The position numbers were made by a program, and so were the translations under genes. A stretch of DNA of 64,000 nt from Kaistia soli DSM 19436 (GTDB lineage Bacteria; Pseudomonadota; Alphaproteobacteria; Rhizobiales; Kaistiaceae). Below the pieces are notes generated by a model, which saw only the letters and a program-made list of their open reading frames with translations, had not been told where the DNA came from and ran no database searches. Shown here in pieces: positions 33,722 to 42,282 of the stretch (position 1 is the stretch's first letter; each line of letters opens with the position of its first letter). The stretch covers positions 248,001 through 312,000 of the forward strand of contig NZ_FQUP01000004.1 of the NCBI RefSeq assembly GCF_900129325.1, in the 5' to 3' direction.

Positions 33722-35230
33722 TCATGCGCCCTCCAACTCCCCCTGCCCCATGACGCGGCGGACATGCTGCATCGGATCGTCCGCCAGCAGCCCACCGAGA
33801 TGACCCGTCACCGCCGTGCGAAACCGCGCATCGGCGGCGAGAGCCGGTGCGAAAATCGCGTCGATCGCGACGATGCCTTCGACGAGGCGCGCGGGGTCCG
33901 AACCGATGCGATCGGCGATCGCCGCGACGCGGCCGGCATAAGGGTCGTCGGCTGACCAGGCGCGACCGAACCGATCCGAAGCGCGGACGAGATAGGCCAT
34001 CCATCCGGCCACCGCGAGCGCGAGAAGATCGATGCCCGCACCCGCCGCGAGGCGGTCGCGGATCGGATTCAGCAGGCGCTGGACGATCTTCTGCGAGCCG
34101 TCGGTGGCGATCTGGTGATTGCGATGCCGGATCGCCGTATTGCGGAGCCGCGCAAGGCTCTGCTCGACATAGACCTCTGGGACGATCCCCGGTACCGGCG
34201 CCAATGTCGGGAGGCTTTCCTCGAGCAGCATCCGTCGCGCGAAATGCGCAAGCAGCGGGTCGGCCATGTCGTCGAAGGTGTGCTCATGGCCAGCGAGGAC
34301 GCCGAGATAGCAAAGTGCGGTCTGTGCGCCGTTGAGGATTCGCATCTTCAGATGCTCGAATGCCGTGACGTCGTCGACAAAGGCCGCACCAACACGGTCA
34401 TAGGGCGGGAACGGCCCAGCAAAGCGGTTCTCGATCACCCATTGCCGGAACGGCTCGCCGACCACGACAGCCCTGTCCCGATAGCCGAACTGGTTCTCGA
34501 CAAAGGCATAATCCGCCTCGGATGTCGCCGGAGCGATCCGGTCGACCATCGTGCCGGGGAAGGCGACATTGGCCTCGATCCAGCCCGCGATCCCGCCGCC
34601 GCGCCGCGCCGCCAGCTCCCGAACGACAGCGCCGAGAATGTCCCCATTCGCCGGGATGTTGTCGCAGCTGACCACGGTCACCGGCCGGCCGTGGCTCTGC
34701 ATGCGCAGTTCCAGCGCGCGCAGGATCAGTCCCGGCAGGCTGGTCGGCGCCTCCGGATGTGCGAGGTCATGGACGATCTCCGGCCGAGATGCGTCGAGGG
34801 CGCCGGTCGCGGGGGTGTGGCAATAGCCCTTCTCGGTCACCGTCATTGTAATGACGTCGATCTCAGACGCGGACAGGACGGCAAGCGCTGGTGCCGCGCT
34901 GTCCTGGCTGTCGACAACCGAGACGATGCTGCCGATCACCCGCGCCGCGACGCTCTGATCCTCCCGGATCAGCCGCGTATAGAGCCCACCCTGACGGCCG
35001 AGCGTCTCGCCGAGCTCCGGCGGGCGAATATTGATGCCGGTGATGCCCCAGCGCGTGGAACCGCCAGCCAGAACATCGTCGGTGAATTCGGCCTGATGGG
35101 CGCGATGGAAGGCGCCGACGCCGATATGGGCAATACCCGGCGTCACGGCAGCACGGTCATAGGCTGGCCGTGCCACGCTGTCCGGCAAGCGCGCCAGCAG
35201 TGCCGGCCGCAACGCCTCGGCTGCGCTCAT
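33722..35230 (-). CDS. Mannitol dehydrogenase/fructuronate reductase family oxidoreductase
   Basis: A 502-residue long-chain polyol dehydrogenase with an N-terminal Rossmann domain (IAHIGVGAFHRAHQAEFTDD) and a helical C-terminal domain. The motif KMRILNGAQTALCYLGVLAG holds the catalytic Lys-x5-Asn of mannitol 2-dehydrogenases and UxuB-type fructuronate reductases. It oxidises or reduces a polyol/ketose or a hexuronate pair using NAD. The ATG at 35230 is supported by GGGAGG; an ATG six codons upstream is poorer. It begins the operon below the RpiR gene and a clear promoter lies in the gap. Confidence 0.93.
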   Translation of the reverse strand: MSAAEALRPALLARLPDSVARPAYDRAAVTPGIAHIGVGAFHRAHQAEFTDDVLAGGSTRWGITGINIRPPELGETLGRQGGLYTRLIREDQSVAARVIGSIVSVVDSQDSAAPALAVLSASEIDVITMTVTEKGYCHTPATGALDASRPEIVHDLAHPEAPTSLPGLILRALELRMQSHGRPVTVVSCDNIPANGDILGAVVRELAARRGGGIAGWIEANVAFPGTMVDRIAPATSEADYAFVENQFGYRDRAVVVGEPFRQWVIENRFAGPFPPYDRVGAAFVDDVTAFEHLKMRILNGAQTALCYLGVLAGHEHTFDDMADPLLAHFARRMLLEESLPTLAPVPGIVPEVYVEQSLARLRNTAIRHRNHQIATDGSQKIVQRLLNPIRDRLAAGAGIDLLALAVAGWMAYLVRASDRFGRAWSADDPYAGRVAAIADRIGSDPARLVEGIVAIDAIFAPALAADARFRTAVTGHLGGLLADDPMQHVRRVMGQGELEGA

Positions 35231-35341
35231 AGCAGCCTCCCGACCCAAGCCAAAGCGGCTGCGCTCCGGAACCGCCTAAGCGTTCCGCGCCCCTTGAAAT
35301 GCACGACTCTCCTCCCAGAGAACGCAATTTCTATTTTCTAG

Positions 35342-35370
35342 AATATGGAACGATAATTTCCGGCCGTCAA
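35342..35370 (-). promoter_or_regulatory. Promoter of the polyol/ribose-type operon with possible RpiR half-site
   Basis: On the minus strand TTGACG (35370-35365) and CATATT (35347-35342) are separated by 17 bases. The spacer includes ACGATAATTTC (plus strand 35350-35360), which resembles half of the dyad at 36352-36374 (ACGATCATTTC). The -35 overlaps the RpiR stop codon. The region is strikingly AT-rich for this genome. Confidence 0.5.
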
Positions 35371-36308
35371 CCGCCTTGCCGGCGGCCGGCGCTTCGCCGC
35401 GCGGCGACGCCGTGCACCAGCGCCATGCCGACCGAAAGCGATGCGGCGAGCGATCGAAAACCGGCAAAATCCGACTCGATGACCTCGATCCAGCGCCTGG
35501 ATAGAGGGATCAACGGCGAGAACGTGCTGTCGGTGATGGTCACGATCTGCGCCTCGCGCTCATGTGCAACCGCGACGAGGTCGGGCGTGATCGAATTGTA
35601 GGGACTGAAGCTGACCGCCAGCAGCGCGTCGCCCCGGCCGATGCAGCCGATCTGGTCGAAGGCCGTCGAGCCGACATTGTCGACGAGCACATTGCGTACG
35701 CCCTGCTGCGACAGCGTCAGCGACAGATAGGCCGTGACCGGGAACGCACGCTTGCTGCCGACGAGATAGATGAGGTCCGCGCCGGCGAGCACATCGATCA
35801 TCGCTTCGAACGAAGCGACGTCGAAGCTTTCGCCGATCCGGTCGAGCGAAGCGCGGGCGGCCGCGACGATCCCACCGAGAAAATGCAGCTCGGCGCGGGT
35901 TTCGGCCTTAGGGGATGGCTCGGCCCGCCCGCGCGCCTCCGGCCACGAGCCCTTCACATGGTCCTTGAACAGGCCCTGCAGATCGGAGAAGCCGGCAAAG
36001 CCGAACGTCTTGGCGAAGCGCACCAGCGTCGACGGCTGCACGCCCGCCTGCTCAGCGACCTGAACGATCGTACCAAGCGCGACATCGTCGGGATGCTGCC
36101 ACAGGAAGATGGCCACCTGGCGCAGCCGTTTCGGAAAATGCACCGTACCGGAGGCGAGGACGGCGCGCAGTTCCTCATAGGTTCGCGGCCTGGTGTAGCC
36201 GAGTGCCGATTTGCGGCCCGGAGCCTCGCCGTCGGTCTCGTCGAGGGTCGGCTGTGACGAAGCTGGGCCCTCGCCCGCCTTCGCGCCGGCTTCCTTGCGA
36301 TCCGCCAT
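35367..36308 (-). CDS. RpiR/MurR family transcriptional regulator
   Basis: A 313-residue regulator: after a low-complexity lead of about 40 residues it has an HTH_6 domain (AEQAGVQPSTLVRFAKTFGF is the recognition region, about residues 84-103) and a SIS sugar-phosphate-binding domain (about 150-285, DLIYLVGSKRAFPVTAYLSL and DALLAVSFSPYN). RpiR proteins sense phosphorylated sugars or sugar acids. It sits between the divergent Gfo/Idh gene and the mannitol-dehydrogenase operon, both with candidate operator sequences, so it probably controls both and itself. Confidence 0.93.
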   Translation of the reverse strand: MADRKEAGAKAGEGPASSQPTLDETDGEAPGRKSALGYTRPRTYEELRAVLASGTVHFPKRLRQVAIFLWQHPDDVALGTIVQVAEQAGVQPSTLVRFAKTFGFAGFSDLQGLFKDHVKGSWPEARGRAEPSPKAETRAELHFLGGIVAAARASLDRIGESFDVASFEAMIDVLAGADLIYLVGSKRAFPVTAYLSLTLSQQGVRNVLVDNVGSTAFDQIGCIGRGDALLAVSFSPYNSITPDLVAVAHEREAQIVTITDSTFSPLIPLSRRWIEVIESDFAGFRSLAASLSVGMALVHGVAARRSAGRRQGG

Positions 36309-36351
36309 GCGATCTCTCCTTTCGGCCGAAGGATCGGCCTGGGCGAGCCCA

Positions 36352-36374
36352 AAATGATCGCGACACGATCATTT
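36352..36374. promoter_or_regulatory. Palindromic candidate RpiR operator
   Basis: Nine-base perfect arms AAATGATCG (36352-36360) and CGATCATTT (36366-36374) flank CGACA. The dyad lies in the 149-base divergent region between the RpiR and Gfo/Idh genes, 44 bases from the RpiR start. Its right half (ACGATCATTTC) recurs in slightly changed form in the promoter at 35350-35360. Confidence 0.55.
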
Positions 36375-36457
36375 CGCAATCTGCAAAATGGAAATCCTCT
36401 TCGAAATTTCGGCGGCCCCGGCTATCCTTCCCCAAACAGACACGAGGGAGGTTGAAC

Positions 36458-37648
36458 ATGGTCTACGCCACCGCAGATGGCTCTGAGCGGGATCGGCTTC
36501 GCGTCGGCATGGTCGGCGGCGGGCGGGGCGCCTTCATTGGTGCGGTCCATCGGCTCGCCATGCGGCTCAATGACAGGATCGCGCTCGTCGCCGGCGCGCT
36601 CTCCTCTGACCCGGTCAACGCCACCGCCTCGGCCGCCGAACTCGGCATTGCGCCGGACCGCGCCTATGCCGACTACCGCGCCATGGCGTCGGCCGAGGCG
36701 GCCCGGCCCGACGGCATCGAGGCCGTCGTGATCGTCACGCCAAACCATCTGCACGCGCCCATCGCCACCGCCTTCCTCGAAGCCGGCATCGACATCATTT
36801 GCGACAAGCCGCTGTCGACGACGATGGCCGAGGCGGAAGCGCTGGTCGCGCTGACGGCCGCCCGCAAGCGCAAGTTCATAGTGACTCTCAACAATACCGG
36901 CTATGCGATGGTCCGCCAGGCGCGCGAGATGGTGGCGGCAGGCGAACTCGGCGAGATCGTTGCCATCCACGCCGCCTATATCCAGGACTGGCTGACGCTG
37001 CCGATCGATGCCGAGGGCCAGAAGCAGGCCGAATGGCGCACCGATCCGTCGCGGGCGGGCGAATCCGCCGTCCTCGCCGATATCGGCGTGCACGCCTTCA
37101 ATCTCGCCGCCTTCATCTCAGGACGGCAAGCCGAATCCGTCTCCGCCGATCTGTTCACCGCGGTGCCAGGCCGGCGCCTGGACGACAACGCCCATCTGCT
37201 GGTCCGCTGGGTGGATGGCGCGCGCGGCACGCTGATCGCGAGCCAGACCTCGCCCGGTCACTACAACGATCTCTCCGTGCGCATCCATGGCTCGAAGGCC
37301 AGCCTCGAATGGCGCGGCACGGCGCCGGAAGAGCTCCGCCATGCTCGCTATGGCGAGGAAGCGCGGACCATCATTCGCGGCGGTTTCGGGTCGGCAGGCG
37401 AGGCGCAGCGCGTCTCGCGCATGCCGGCCGCCCATCCCGAGGGCTATATCGAGGCCTTCGCAAACCTCTATCGCGATGCAGCCGAGATCATCCGCGCCCA
37501 TCGGGATGAGGTGGAGCTCGCGGCCGGCCGCGCCGCCTTCGTGCCGGACGTCGTCGATGGCGCCCGCGGCGTCAAATTCGTCGCCGCCGCGGTCGCTTCG
37601 GCCAAAAACGGCGGCGCCTGGACGCCGGCCGCCTTCGACCAAACCTGA
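36458..37648 (+). CDS. Gfo/Idh/MocA family oxidoreductase, divergent from rpiR-type gene
   Basis: The 396-residue dehydrogenase has a Rossmann motif (RVGMVGGGRGAFIGAVHRLA, residues 15-34) and a DKP version of the catalytic motif (IICDKPLSTT). The late ESAVLADIGVHAFNLAAFIS gives the His near the substrate. Proteins of this length with this start resemble those acting on 3-keto-glycosides or inositols. The ATG follows GAGGGAGG, an excellent ribosome site. It stands alone, divergent from the RpiR gene, and probably belongs to the same regulon as the ribose-type operon. Confidence 0.92.
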   Translation: MVYATADGSERDRLRVGMVGGGRGAFIGAVHRLAMRLNDRIALVAGALSSDPVNATASAAELGIAPDRAYADYRAMASAEAARPDGIEAVVIVTPNHLHAPIATAFLEAGIDIICDKPLSTTMAEAEALVALTAARKRKFIVTLNNTGYAMVRQAREMVAAGELGEIVAIHAAYIQDWLTLPIDAEGQKQAEWRTDPSRAGESAVLADIGVHAFNLAAFISGRQAESVSADLFTAVPGRRLDDNAHLLVRWVDGARGTLIASQTSPGHYNDLSVRIHGSKASLEWRGTAPEELRHARYGEEARTIIRGGFGSAGEAQRVSRMPAAHPEGYIEAFANLYRDAAEIIRAHRDEVELAAGRAAFVPDVVDGARGVKFVAAAVASAKNGGAWTPAAFDQT

Positions 37649-37756
37649 ACGCATGCCGCCGTCTGGACGGCTTAACGCGCCATCCTCCAGCCATGTCCTC
37701 GACGAGGCCGAGCCGTCAACAGCGTCCCACTTCGATTTCTCCGCCAGTGGCAACGC

Positions 37757-38464
37757 TCAGCGTGACAACGATCTGCGGTTGACGACGGCAAATGCCGACA
37801 CGAGATCGTTGTCGTCGGCGCGCCAGGCGGCCTGATAGGCCGTCCTGACCGCCGCGAGCCAAGCGAGGCCCGCGACGTCGCCGGCGCCGCGATAGGAGGT
37901 GAACTGCTCCCGTGTCGTGCCGGCGATCCGTGCGAATTTGCGGGCAGCGGTCGGCGCGGCAGTGAGCCCTGCCTCGGTCTCCGCAGGCGTCGGCGGGCCC
38001 GCCTTGCCGTTGGTGACGCCAGGAACAACCGCCGTCACACCATCGCGGAAGGCGAACTGGTTGGGGACGCCGTCGCCATCCATATCCTCCAGCACGATGC
38101 CGGCCACCGGAAACTGCGCCCCGCTCTGGTCACGGATCTGGCGGGCAAGTTTTCGCGCGCAGAAGATCAGATCATTGGTGCGGGCCGCGCGACAGGCGGA
38201 AGCAATCCATCGTGACAGTTGCGCGTCATCGGCATCGAGCAGGACCACCTGGGCCGGACGGCTGGCACCTCTGACGCTGTAGGTGCACAATCTGGTCGGA
38301 TATCCTGACCATCCGGGTACGGCATGGTCAACGCAGGCACCTTCCATATAGCGTCCGAAGTCAAAACCCCTCAATGCGCCGCGCACCGTGTCGACATCCC
38401 CGGCCACGGCATGCCCCGCAGTGAGGAAAAAGGCTGCGACGGCGATCGTGCGAAGTCCGATCAT
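37757..38464 (-). CDS. Secreted hypothetical protein with calcium-loop-like motif
   Basis: A 235-residue protein with a Sec signal peptide (MIGLRTIAVAAFFLTAGHAV then AGD). The first domain has four cysteines (about residues 43-105: EGACVDHAV, TRLCTYSV, ASACRAA, IFCARK). Then comes EDMDGDGVPNQF, a D-x-D-x-D-G loop typical of EF-hand or thrombospondin-type calcium sites. I do not recognise the family. The gene follows the amidase/GH75-like gene by 16 bases and starts behind CAGGTGG, so the two are co-transcribed. It may be a partner or inhibitor of the secreted enzyme; that is inference. Confidence 0.75.
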   Translation of the reverse strand: MIGLRTIAVAAFFLTAGHAVAGDVDTVRGALRGFDFGRYMEGACVDHAVPGWSGYPTRLCTYSVRGASRPAQVVLLDADDAQLSRWIASACRAARTNDLIFCARKLARQIRDQSGAQFPVAGIVLEDMDGDGVPNQFAFRDGVTAVVPGVTNGKAGPPTPAETEAGLTAAPTAARKFARIAGTTREQFTSYRGAGDVAGLAWLAAVRTAYQAAWRADDNDLVSAFAVVNRRSLSR

Positions 38465-38480
38465 GTTGTCCACCTGACGT

Positions 38481-40139
38481 TCAACGGCTGTTGGCCGCAA
38501 GGAAGCCTGCCGCCTTCGCCGCGCCCTCGCGGGCCGCGACCTCCGCCGCCGTCTGGCTCAACAGGGGGCGTGGCCTCGTTTTCGGAAAGACGACATAGGT
38601 AACGCCGGCTGCGATACCGATGCCTGAGCCACCGCGCAGTCTCTTGCAGGGATGTTCGTCCTGACGGGCGCATTGCGGATTGCCGAGATCGGCTTGAGTC
38701 CGCATCGAGGCCTCGCCGATCCGGAACCACGGGCCGGAGTCGCCGACCACGCCGAACGAGCATTTGTCACCCTTGATTGCGATGGCAAGATCCCCCGGCC
38801 CGATGCCGGTGTCGCGTTGGAACGAAATCTGCCGGTCAGGCGTCCTTTGCGGGACGACAATGAACGGGATTTCCTCCGCGTTGGCGAAGATGAACTCCGA
38901 GCCGCGATCGAAATTCAGCCAGGTTTGCACCTGGTTCGGCCAGCCCGAGCCGCCGATGACTGGTGAGCCGTCTGCATCGACCGACGCCTTGGCGGTGAAC
39001 ACAACGGTGCCGTCGCCCCATGTCTTGAGCGCAGCGAGGTTGTTCGGGTCCGTCGAGCATTTGAGCCGACGTCCGTTATAGGTCGGCAACGACCGGCCAC
39101 CGAAGAGGTTCGTCCGGTCGCAGTCGGCATAGAGCTGCCTGAACGTCTCGCCGCCGCTGTTCGCCGCCACCAGTTCTCTGCCACCCGAAAGCGACGGCAG
39201 CCCCGCGACGAGGCGGCGGCACACCGCCTCGGGATCGGCGCCGGTTGCGCCCGTGGTCATCGGATCGACGGCAATGGCCGCCGGAGCCGCGTCGGCGTGC
39301 TGCGCGATTGCGGCCTGGACGGAAACGAGGGCCGCCGCGAAGGCCGCCATGTCGAATTTCTGGGGATCATCATGCGCGTCGCTGAGGCCCTCGTCGATGG
39401 CGGCATGAAAAGCCGGCACCAGCCAATTGCCCCGGCGCGCGCTCGCCACAGTATAGAGAAGCGCCAGCCGCTCATATTGAACCGGCGTGAAGCCGGGGTC
39501 GGGCGCGTCGGCGTCGATCAATGCGCGGCCAATGCGGATGGTCTTGCGCGGCTGCAGCAATTCGATATGCAGGAACAATCCCTTGGATGGCGTGCCGACC
39601 ACCCGGCTCTCCAGCTTGGTGGCCCGCATCGGCACAGCGAAGCTGTTGGGCGCCTTCAGCGTGCCAATCCGGCCGACAAAGACATGCGCAGCCGTGCTGG
39701 AGATGGTGTCGACGGCGCGATCCTCGGGCCAGGGATCGGCCTGCGAAAGCGTCGGCGCGGACGTATCATGGATGACGAAATAGCGCGCCTGCGGCGCGCG
39801 GACATCGCCCGCACGCGCATGCGACAACGGATCGGCGAGCGGTCCGCCGACCTCCGTCTCGGTGATATTGCTGCGCGCCAGATAGGCTGCGATATCGGTC
39901 TTCGAAAGCGTCGCGGGCTGGCCGATCAGTCCCGCCAGCGATGCCGGAAGCACGGCCGGCGCCGGAGAGACTGCGCCGAGGCGACCAACCTTGCGCAGCA
40001 GGCACGCGGCCTGCTGGCTGTCGGTCCCCTGAAACGAAAGTGTCGCGGTATCGAAATGACATTTGCCGACGTTTGCGGCGACGGACGGGACCGGGCAGAG
40101 CCCTGCCGCGACCGCTCCGGCTAGAAGCAGCTGTCGCAT
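38481..40139 (-). CDS. Secreted two-domain protein: amidase-like plus GH75 chitosanase-like
   Basis: The 552-residue protein has a signal peptide (MRQLLLAGAVAAGLCPVPSV then AA). Residues about 115-270 resemble N-acetylmuramoyl-L-alanine amidases of the Amidase_2 type: RYFVIHDTSAP (His124), AAHVFVGRIG (His152), LHIELLQP (Glu193) and a late His-Asp-rich segment AIDEGLSDAHDDPQKFD. Residues about 340-520 resemble fungal-type GH75 chitosanases, with FIVVPQR, GPGDLAIAIKGDKCSFGVVG and DSGPWFRIGEAS, where Asp467 and Glu476 are placed like the catalytic pair. It would cleave peptidoglycan or chitosan-like glycans in the periplasm or outside. The ribosome site GGGGG can pair with CTCCC just upstream. 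Both domain calls rest on motif reading. Confidence 0.68.
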   Translation of the reverse strand: MRQLLLAGAVAAGLCPVPSVAANVGKCHFDTATLSFQGTDSQQAACLLRKVGRLGAVSPAPAVLPASLAGLIGQPATLSKTDIAAYLARSNITETEVGGPLADPLSHARAGDVRAPQARYFVIHDTSAPTLSQADPWPEDRAVDTISSTAAHVFVGRIGTLKAPNSFAVPMRATKLESRVVGTPSKGLFLHIELLQPRKTIRIGRALIDADAPDPGFTPVQYERLALLYTVASARRGNWLVPAFHAAIDEGLSDAHDDPQKFDMAAFAAALVSVQAAIAQHADAAPAAIAVDPMTTGATGADPEAVCRRLVAGLPSLSGGRELVAANSGGETFRQLYADCDRTNLFGGRSLPTYNGRRLKCSTDPNNLAALKTWGDGTVVFTAKASVDADGSPVIGGSGWPNQVQTWLNFDRGSEFIFANAEEIPFIVVPQRTPDRQISFQRDTGIGPGDLAIAIKGDKCSFGVVGDSGPWFRIGEASMRTQADLGNPQCARQDEHPCKRLRGGSGIGIAAGVTYVVFPKTRPRPLLSQTAAEVAAREGAAKAAGFLAANSR

Positions 40140-40477
40140 GGCATTCCCCCAAAAGGGAGGCGCCGCCCCTCGCCCCGTTGCGAGACGTCACGGTACCTCG
40201 CGACGCCGATCATGGCATATCCGCAAAGTCCCGCAATAGACGAAATGCCACCACGGCCACCGCCTTGAGTATCTTCGTCGTGACCCCAGTGTCGACGGGA
40301 AGGACTATCCCGCCGTGATCTTTCTGGAGCGGCGCGCAGTCCGCAGTCGTTCTTCAGTCGGATCAGTTATCGCTAGACTATCGCTGGAAATTCCGGCCGT
40401 GCGCCGGGCAAAATTGCTAAGGAACGCAAAGGAATGTCGCCGCGGGCTTAAATCGTCGCCCGCGGCATGCCGCTCAT
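40140..40477. other. 338-base intergenic region between the GH75-like and ThuA genes
   Basis: No gene was seen. The first bases hold the ribosome site of the GH75-like gene with a CTCCC-TTTT-GGGGG fold on the minus strand. The far end holds an inverted repeat after the ThuA stop (40439-40466). The middle shows short AT-richer patches but no convincing sigma-70 or GGAAC promoter. Confidence 0.4.
40439..40466 (-). terminator. Probable terminator hairpin after the ThuA gene
   Basis: Nine-base perfect arms, GCCGCGGGC (40439-40447) and its complement (40458-40466), with a 10-base loop lie 11 bases after the ThuA stop. The sequence behind it on the minus strand (GACATTCCTTTG) is only weakly T-rich. 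Confidence 0.55.
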
Positions 40478-41122
40478 TCAGCGCGCGGCCCAGAGCAGGC
40501 CGCGCCGCACGATCGTCTTCATCTCTGGTACTTCGAACTCGCTCGCGACATGGCCGAGCGAGGAATAGAACACGCGTCCCTCGCCATAACGCCGCTTCCA
40601 GACCACCGGCATTACAGTGCCGTCGATCCAGGACGCATGGTCGCCGTTGAACGTTGTCGTCGCGAGCACCTCGTTCGAGGGATCGACATGCATGTAGTAC
40701 TGCTCGGAGCGATAGGGGAAACGCTTCGGAATGCCTTCCATGATCGGATCATCGGGCTTCACCACGTCGACATGGTAGTCGATGATGTTGCCGGGATGAG
40801 CGACCCACTGGCCGCCGACCATGAACTGGTATTCGGTCGCATCCCGGAACGCGTCGCCCATGCCGCCATGATAGCCGCCGAGGCCGACGCCGCCCTTGAT
40901 CGCGCGGGTGAGGTTCTCGAGCTCTTCCTTCTCGATCTTCGACATGGTGAAGATCGGGACGATCAGCGAAAGATCGGCAATCGAAGGATCCGCGAAGGCT
41001 TCGGTCGTGTTTTCCACATAGACCTTGAAACCCTCCTCCTCCAGCATTCCCGAAATCACCTTGGCGCCCTGCTCGGGCTCGTGCCCGCTCCAGCCGCCCC
41101 AGACGATCAGTGCCTCGCGCAT
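40478..41122 (-). CDS. ThuA domain protein (trehalose utilisation type)
   Basis: The 214-residue protein shows the ThuA fold, a class I glutamine-amidotransferase-like domain without the catalytic Cys: LIVWGGWSGHEPEQGAKVIS at the start, VGLGGYHGGMGDAF, FMVGGQWVAHPG, and GRVFYSSLGH near the end. ThuA in rhizobia works with ThuB, a Gfo/Idh dehydrogenase, in conversion of disaccharides to 3-keto sugars. Here too a Gfo/Idh gene is directly upstream (41149). The start at 41122 follows AGGAAGGACA. The pair suggests a ThuAB-like function, with a ROK regulator and a CUT1 importer next door. Confidence 0.9.
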   Translation of the reverse strand: MREALIVWGGWSGHEPEQGAKVISGMLEEEGFKVYVENTTEAFADPSIADLSLIVPIFTMSKIEKEELENLTRAIKGGVGLGGYHGGMGDAFRDATEYQFMVGGQWVAHPGNIIDYHVDVVKPDDPIMEGIPKRFPYRSEQYYMHVDPSNEVLATTTFNGDHASWIDGTVMPVVWKRRYGEGRVFYSSLGHVASEFEVPEMKTIVRRGLLWAAR

Positions 41123-41148
41123 GGTCTTGTCCTTCCTGTCCGAATCCG

Positions 41149-42243
41149 TCATCCGAAAATTCCGGGGCCGACCGGCAGCGGTGCAGGCCGCTCCGGCCGG
41201 GTCGTCATGGCGATGTGCCGACCCTCGTCCGAGGAGCGCTGGAACGCCTCCATCACCTCGAGCACATGGAACGCCAGATCGCCGCTCGCACGATGCGGCC
41301 GGCCGGTGCGGATCGCATCCGCCATGTCCGCGACGCCGATGACGCGGAAATTGCCGTCCGCATAGGCATGCTCGGTCGGAACCGCTTTCCAGTCATCCGA
41401 CGCCGTCGCCAGCATGATCTCGCCGCCAAAATGGTTCGGATCGGGCACCAGCAGCGAGGCGTCCGAGCCATAGAGTTCGATCGGGCTGTGACGATGGCGC
41501 GGCACGTCGAAGCTCATGGCGATCGAGACCACGGCACCCGAAACGAACTTCATCGTACCGGCGACATGGGTCGCGACCTCGACGGGGATCTTCGTGCCCT
41601 TCAGCGGCTCAGAGGTCACGAGGCGCTCGTCGCGCAGCTTGGTGGCGACGCCCGCGACGCTCTCGACGGGCCCCAGAAGATTGACGAGGCTCGTCACATA
41701 ATAGGGGCCCATGTCGAGCATTGGCCCGCCGCCATCGAGATAATAGAAGGCGGGATTGGGATGCCAGCGCTCATGGCCAGGGCACATGAAGAACGCTGTG
41801 CCGCCGAGCGGCGTTCCGATGGCGCCCTCATCGACCAGCTTGCGCGAGGTCTGCTGGGCGCCGCCGAAGAAGGTGTCGGGAGCTGCGCCGATGCGAACGC
41901 CCTTGGCCTTGGCGGCCTCGACCAGCGTCTTCGCCTCGGCCGTGGCGATGCCGAGCGGCTTTTCGGAATGGACATGCTTGCCGGCGGCGACAGCCCGAAG
42001 GCCGACCTCGACATGTGCCTTGGGAATGGTGAGATTGACGATAATCTCGATCGACGGATCAGCCAGCATTGCGTCGATCGACATGGCCGTCAGGCCGAAT
42101 TCCGACGCACGGGCTTCTGCCGCCGCGCTGTTGAGATCGGCGACGCCCCGCACATCGAGCAGCGGAAAGCCGCGCGCCGCCTTGAGATAGGCGGCGCTGA
42201 TATTGCCGCAGCCGATGAAGCCGATCCCGACCCGATCCGTCAT
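41149..42243 (-). CDS. Gfo/Idh/MocA family oxidoreductase (ThuB-like)
   Basis: A 364-residue dehydrogenase with Rossmann start VGIGFIGCGNISAAYLKAAR and the catalytic EKP motif (KHVHSEKPLGIA). The C-terminal domain contains GGGPMLDMGPYYVTSLVNLL, with the substrate-facing Asp and Tyr. It lies 26 bases from the ThuA gene and 39 bases after the ROK gene, all on the minus strand, so it is probably in one operon ROK, Gfo/Idh, ThuA. Its likely role is oxidation of an imported disaccharide or glycoside at C3, by analogy with ThuB; the substrate is unproven. Confidence 0.9.
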   Translation of the reverse strand: MTDRVGIGFIGCGNISAAYLKAARGFPLLDVRGVADLNSAAAEARASEFGLTAMSIDAMLADPSIEIIVNLTIPKAHVEVGLRAVAAGKHVHSEKPLGIATAEAKTLVEAAKAKGVRIGAAPDTFFGGAQQTSRKLVDEGAIGTPLGGTAFFMCPGHERWHPNPAFYYLDGGGPMLDMGPYYVTSLVNLLGPVESVAGVATKLRDERLVTSEPLKGTKIPVEVATHVAGTMKFVSGAVVSIAMSFDVPRHRHSPIELYGSDASLLVPDPNHFGGEIMLATASDDWKAVPTEHAYADGNFRVIGVADMADAIRTGRPHRASGDLAFHVLEVMEAFQRSSDEGRHIAMTTRPERPAPLPVGPGIFG

Positions 42244-42282
42244 ATCCTATTCCTCCCTCACAAATTCTATCGGCCGGCCGCT

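Noticed and set aside
37649-37756. GCCGTC-TG-GACGGC after the Gfo/Idh gene as a terminator
   Set aside because: The six-base stem has a two-base loop, too tight to form as drawn, and no T-run follows.
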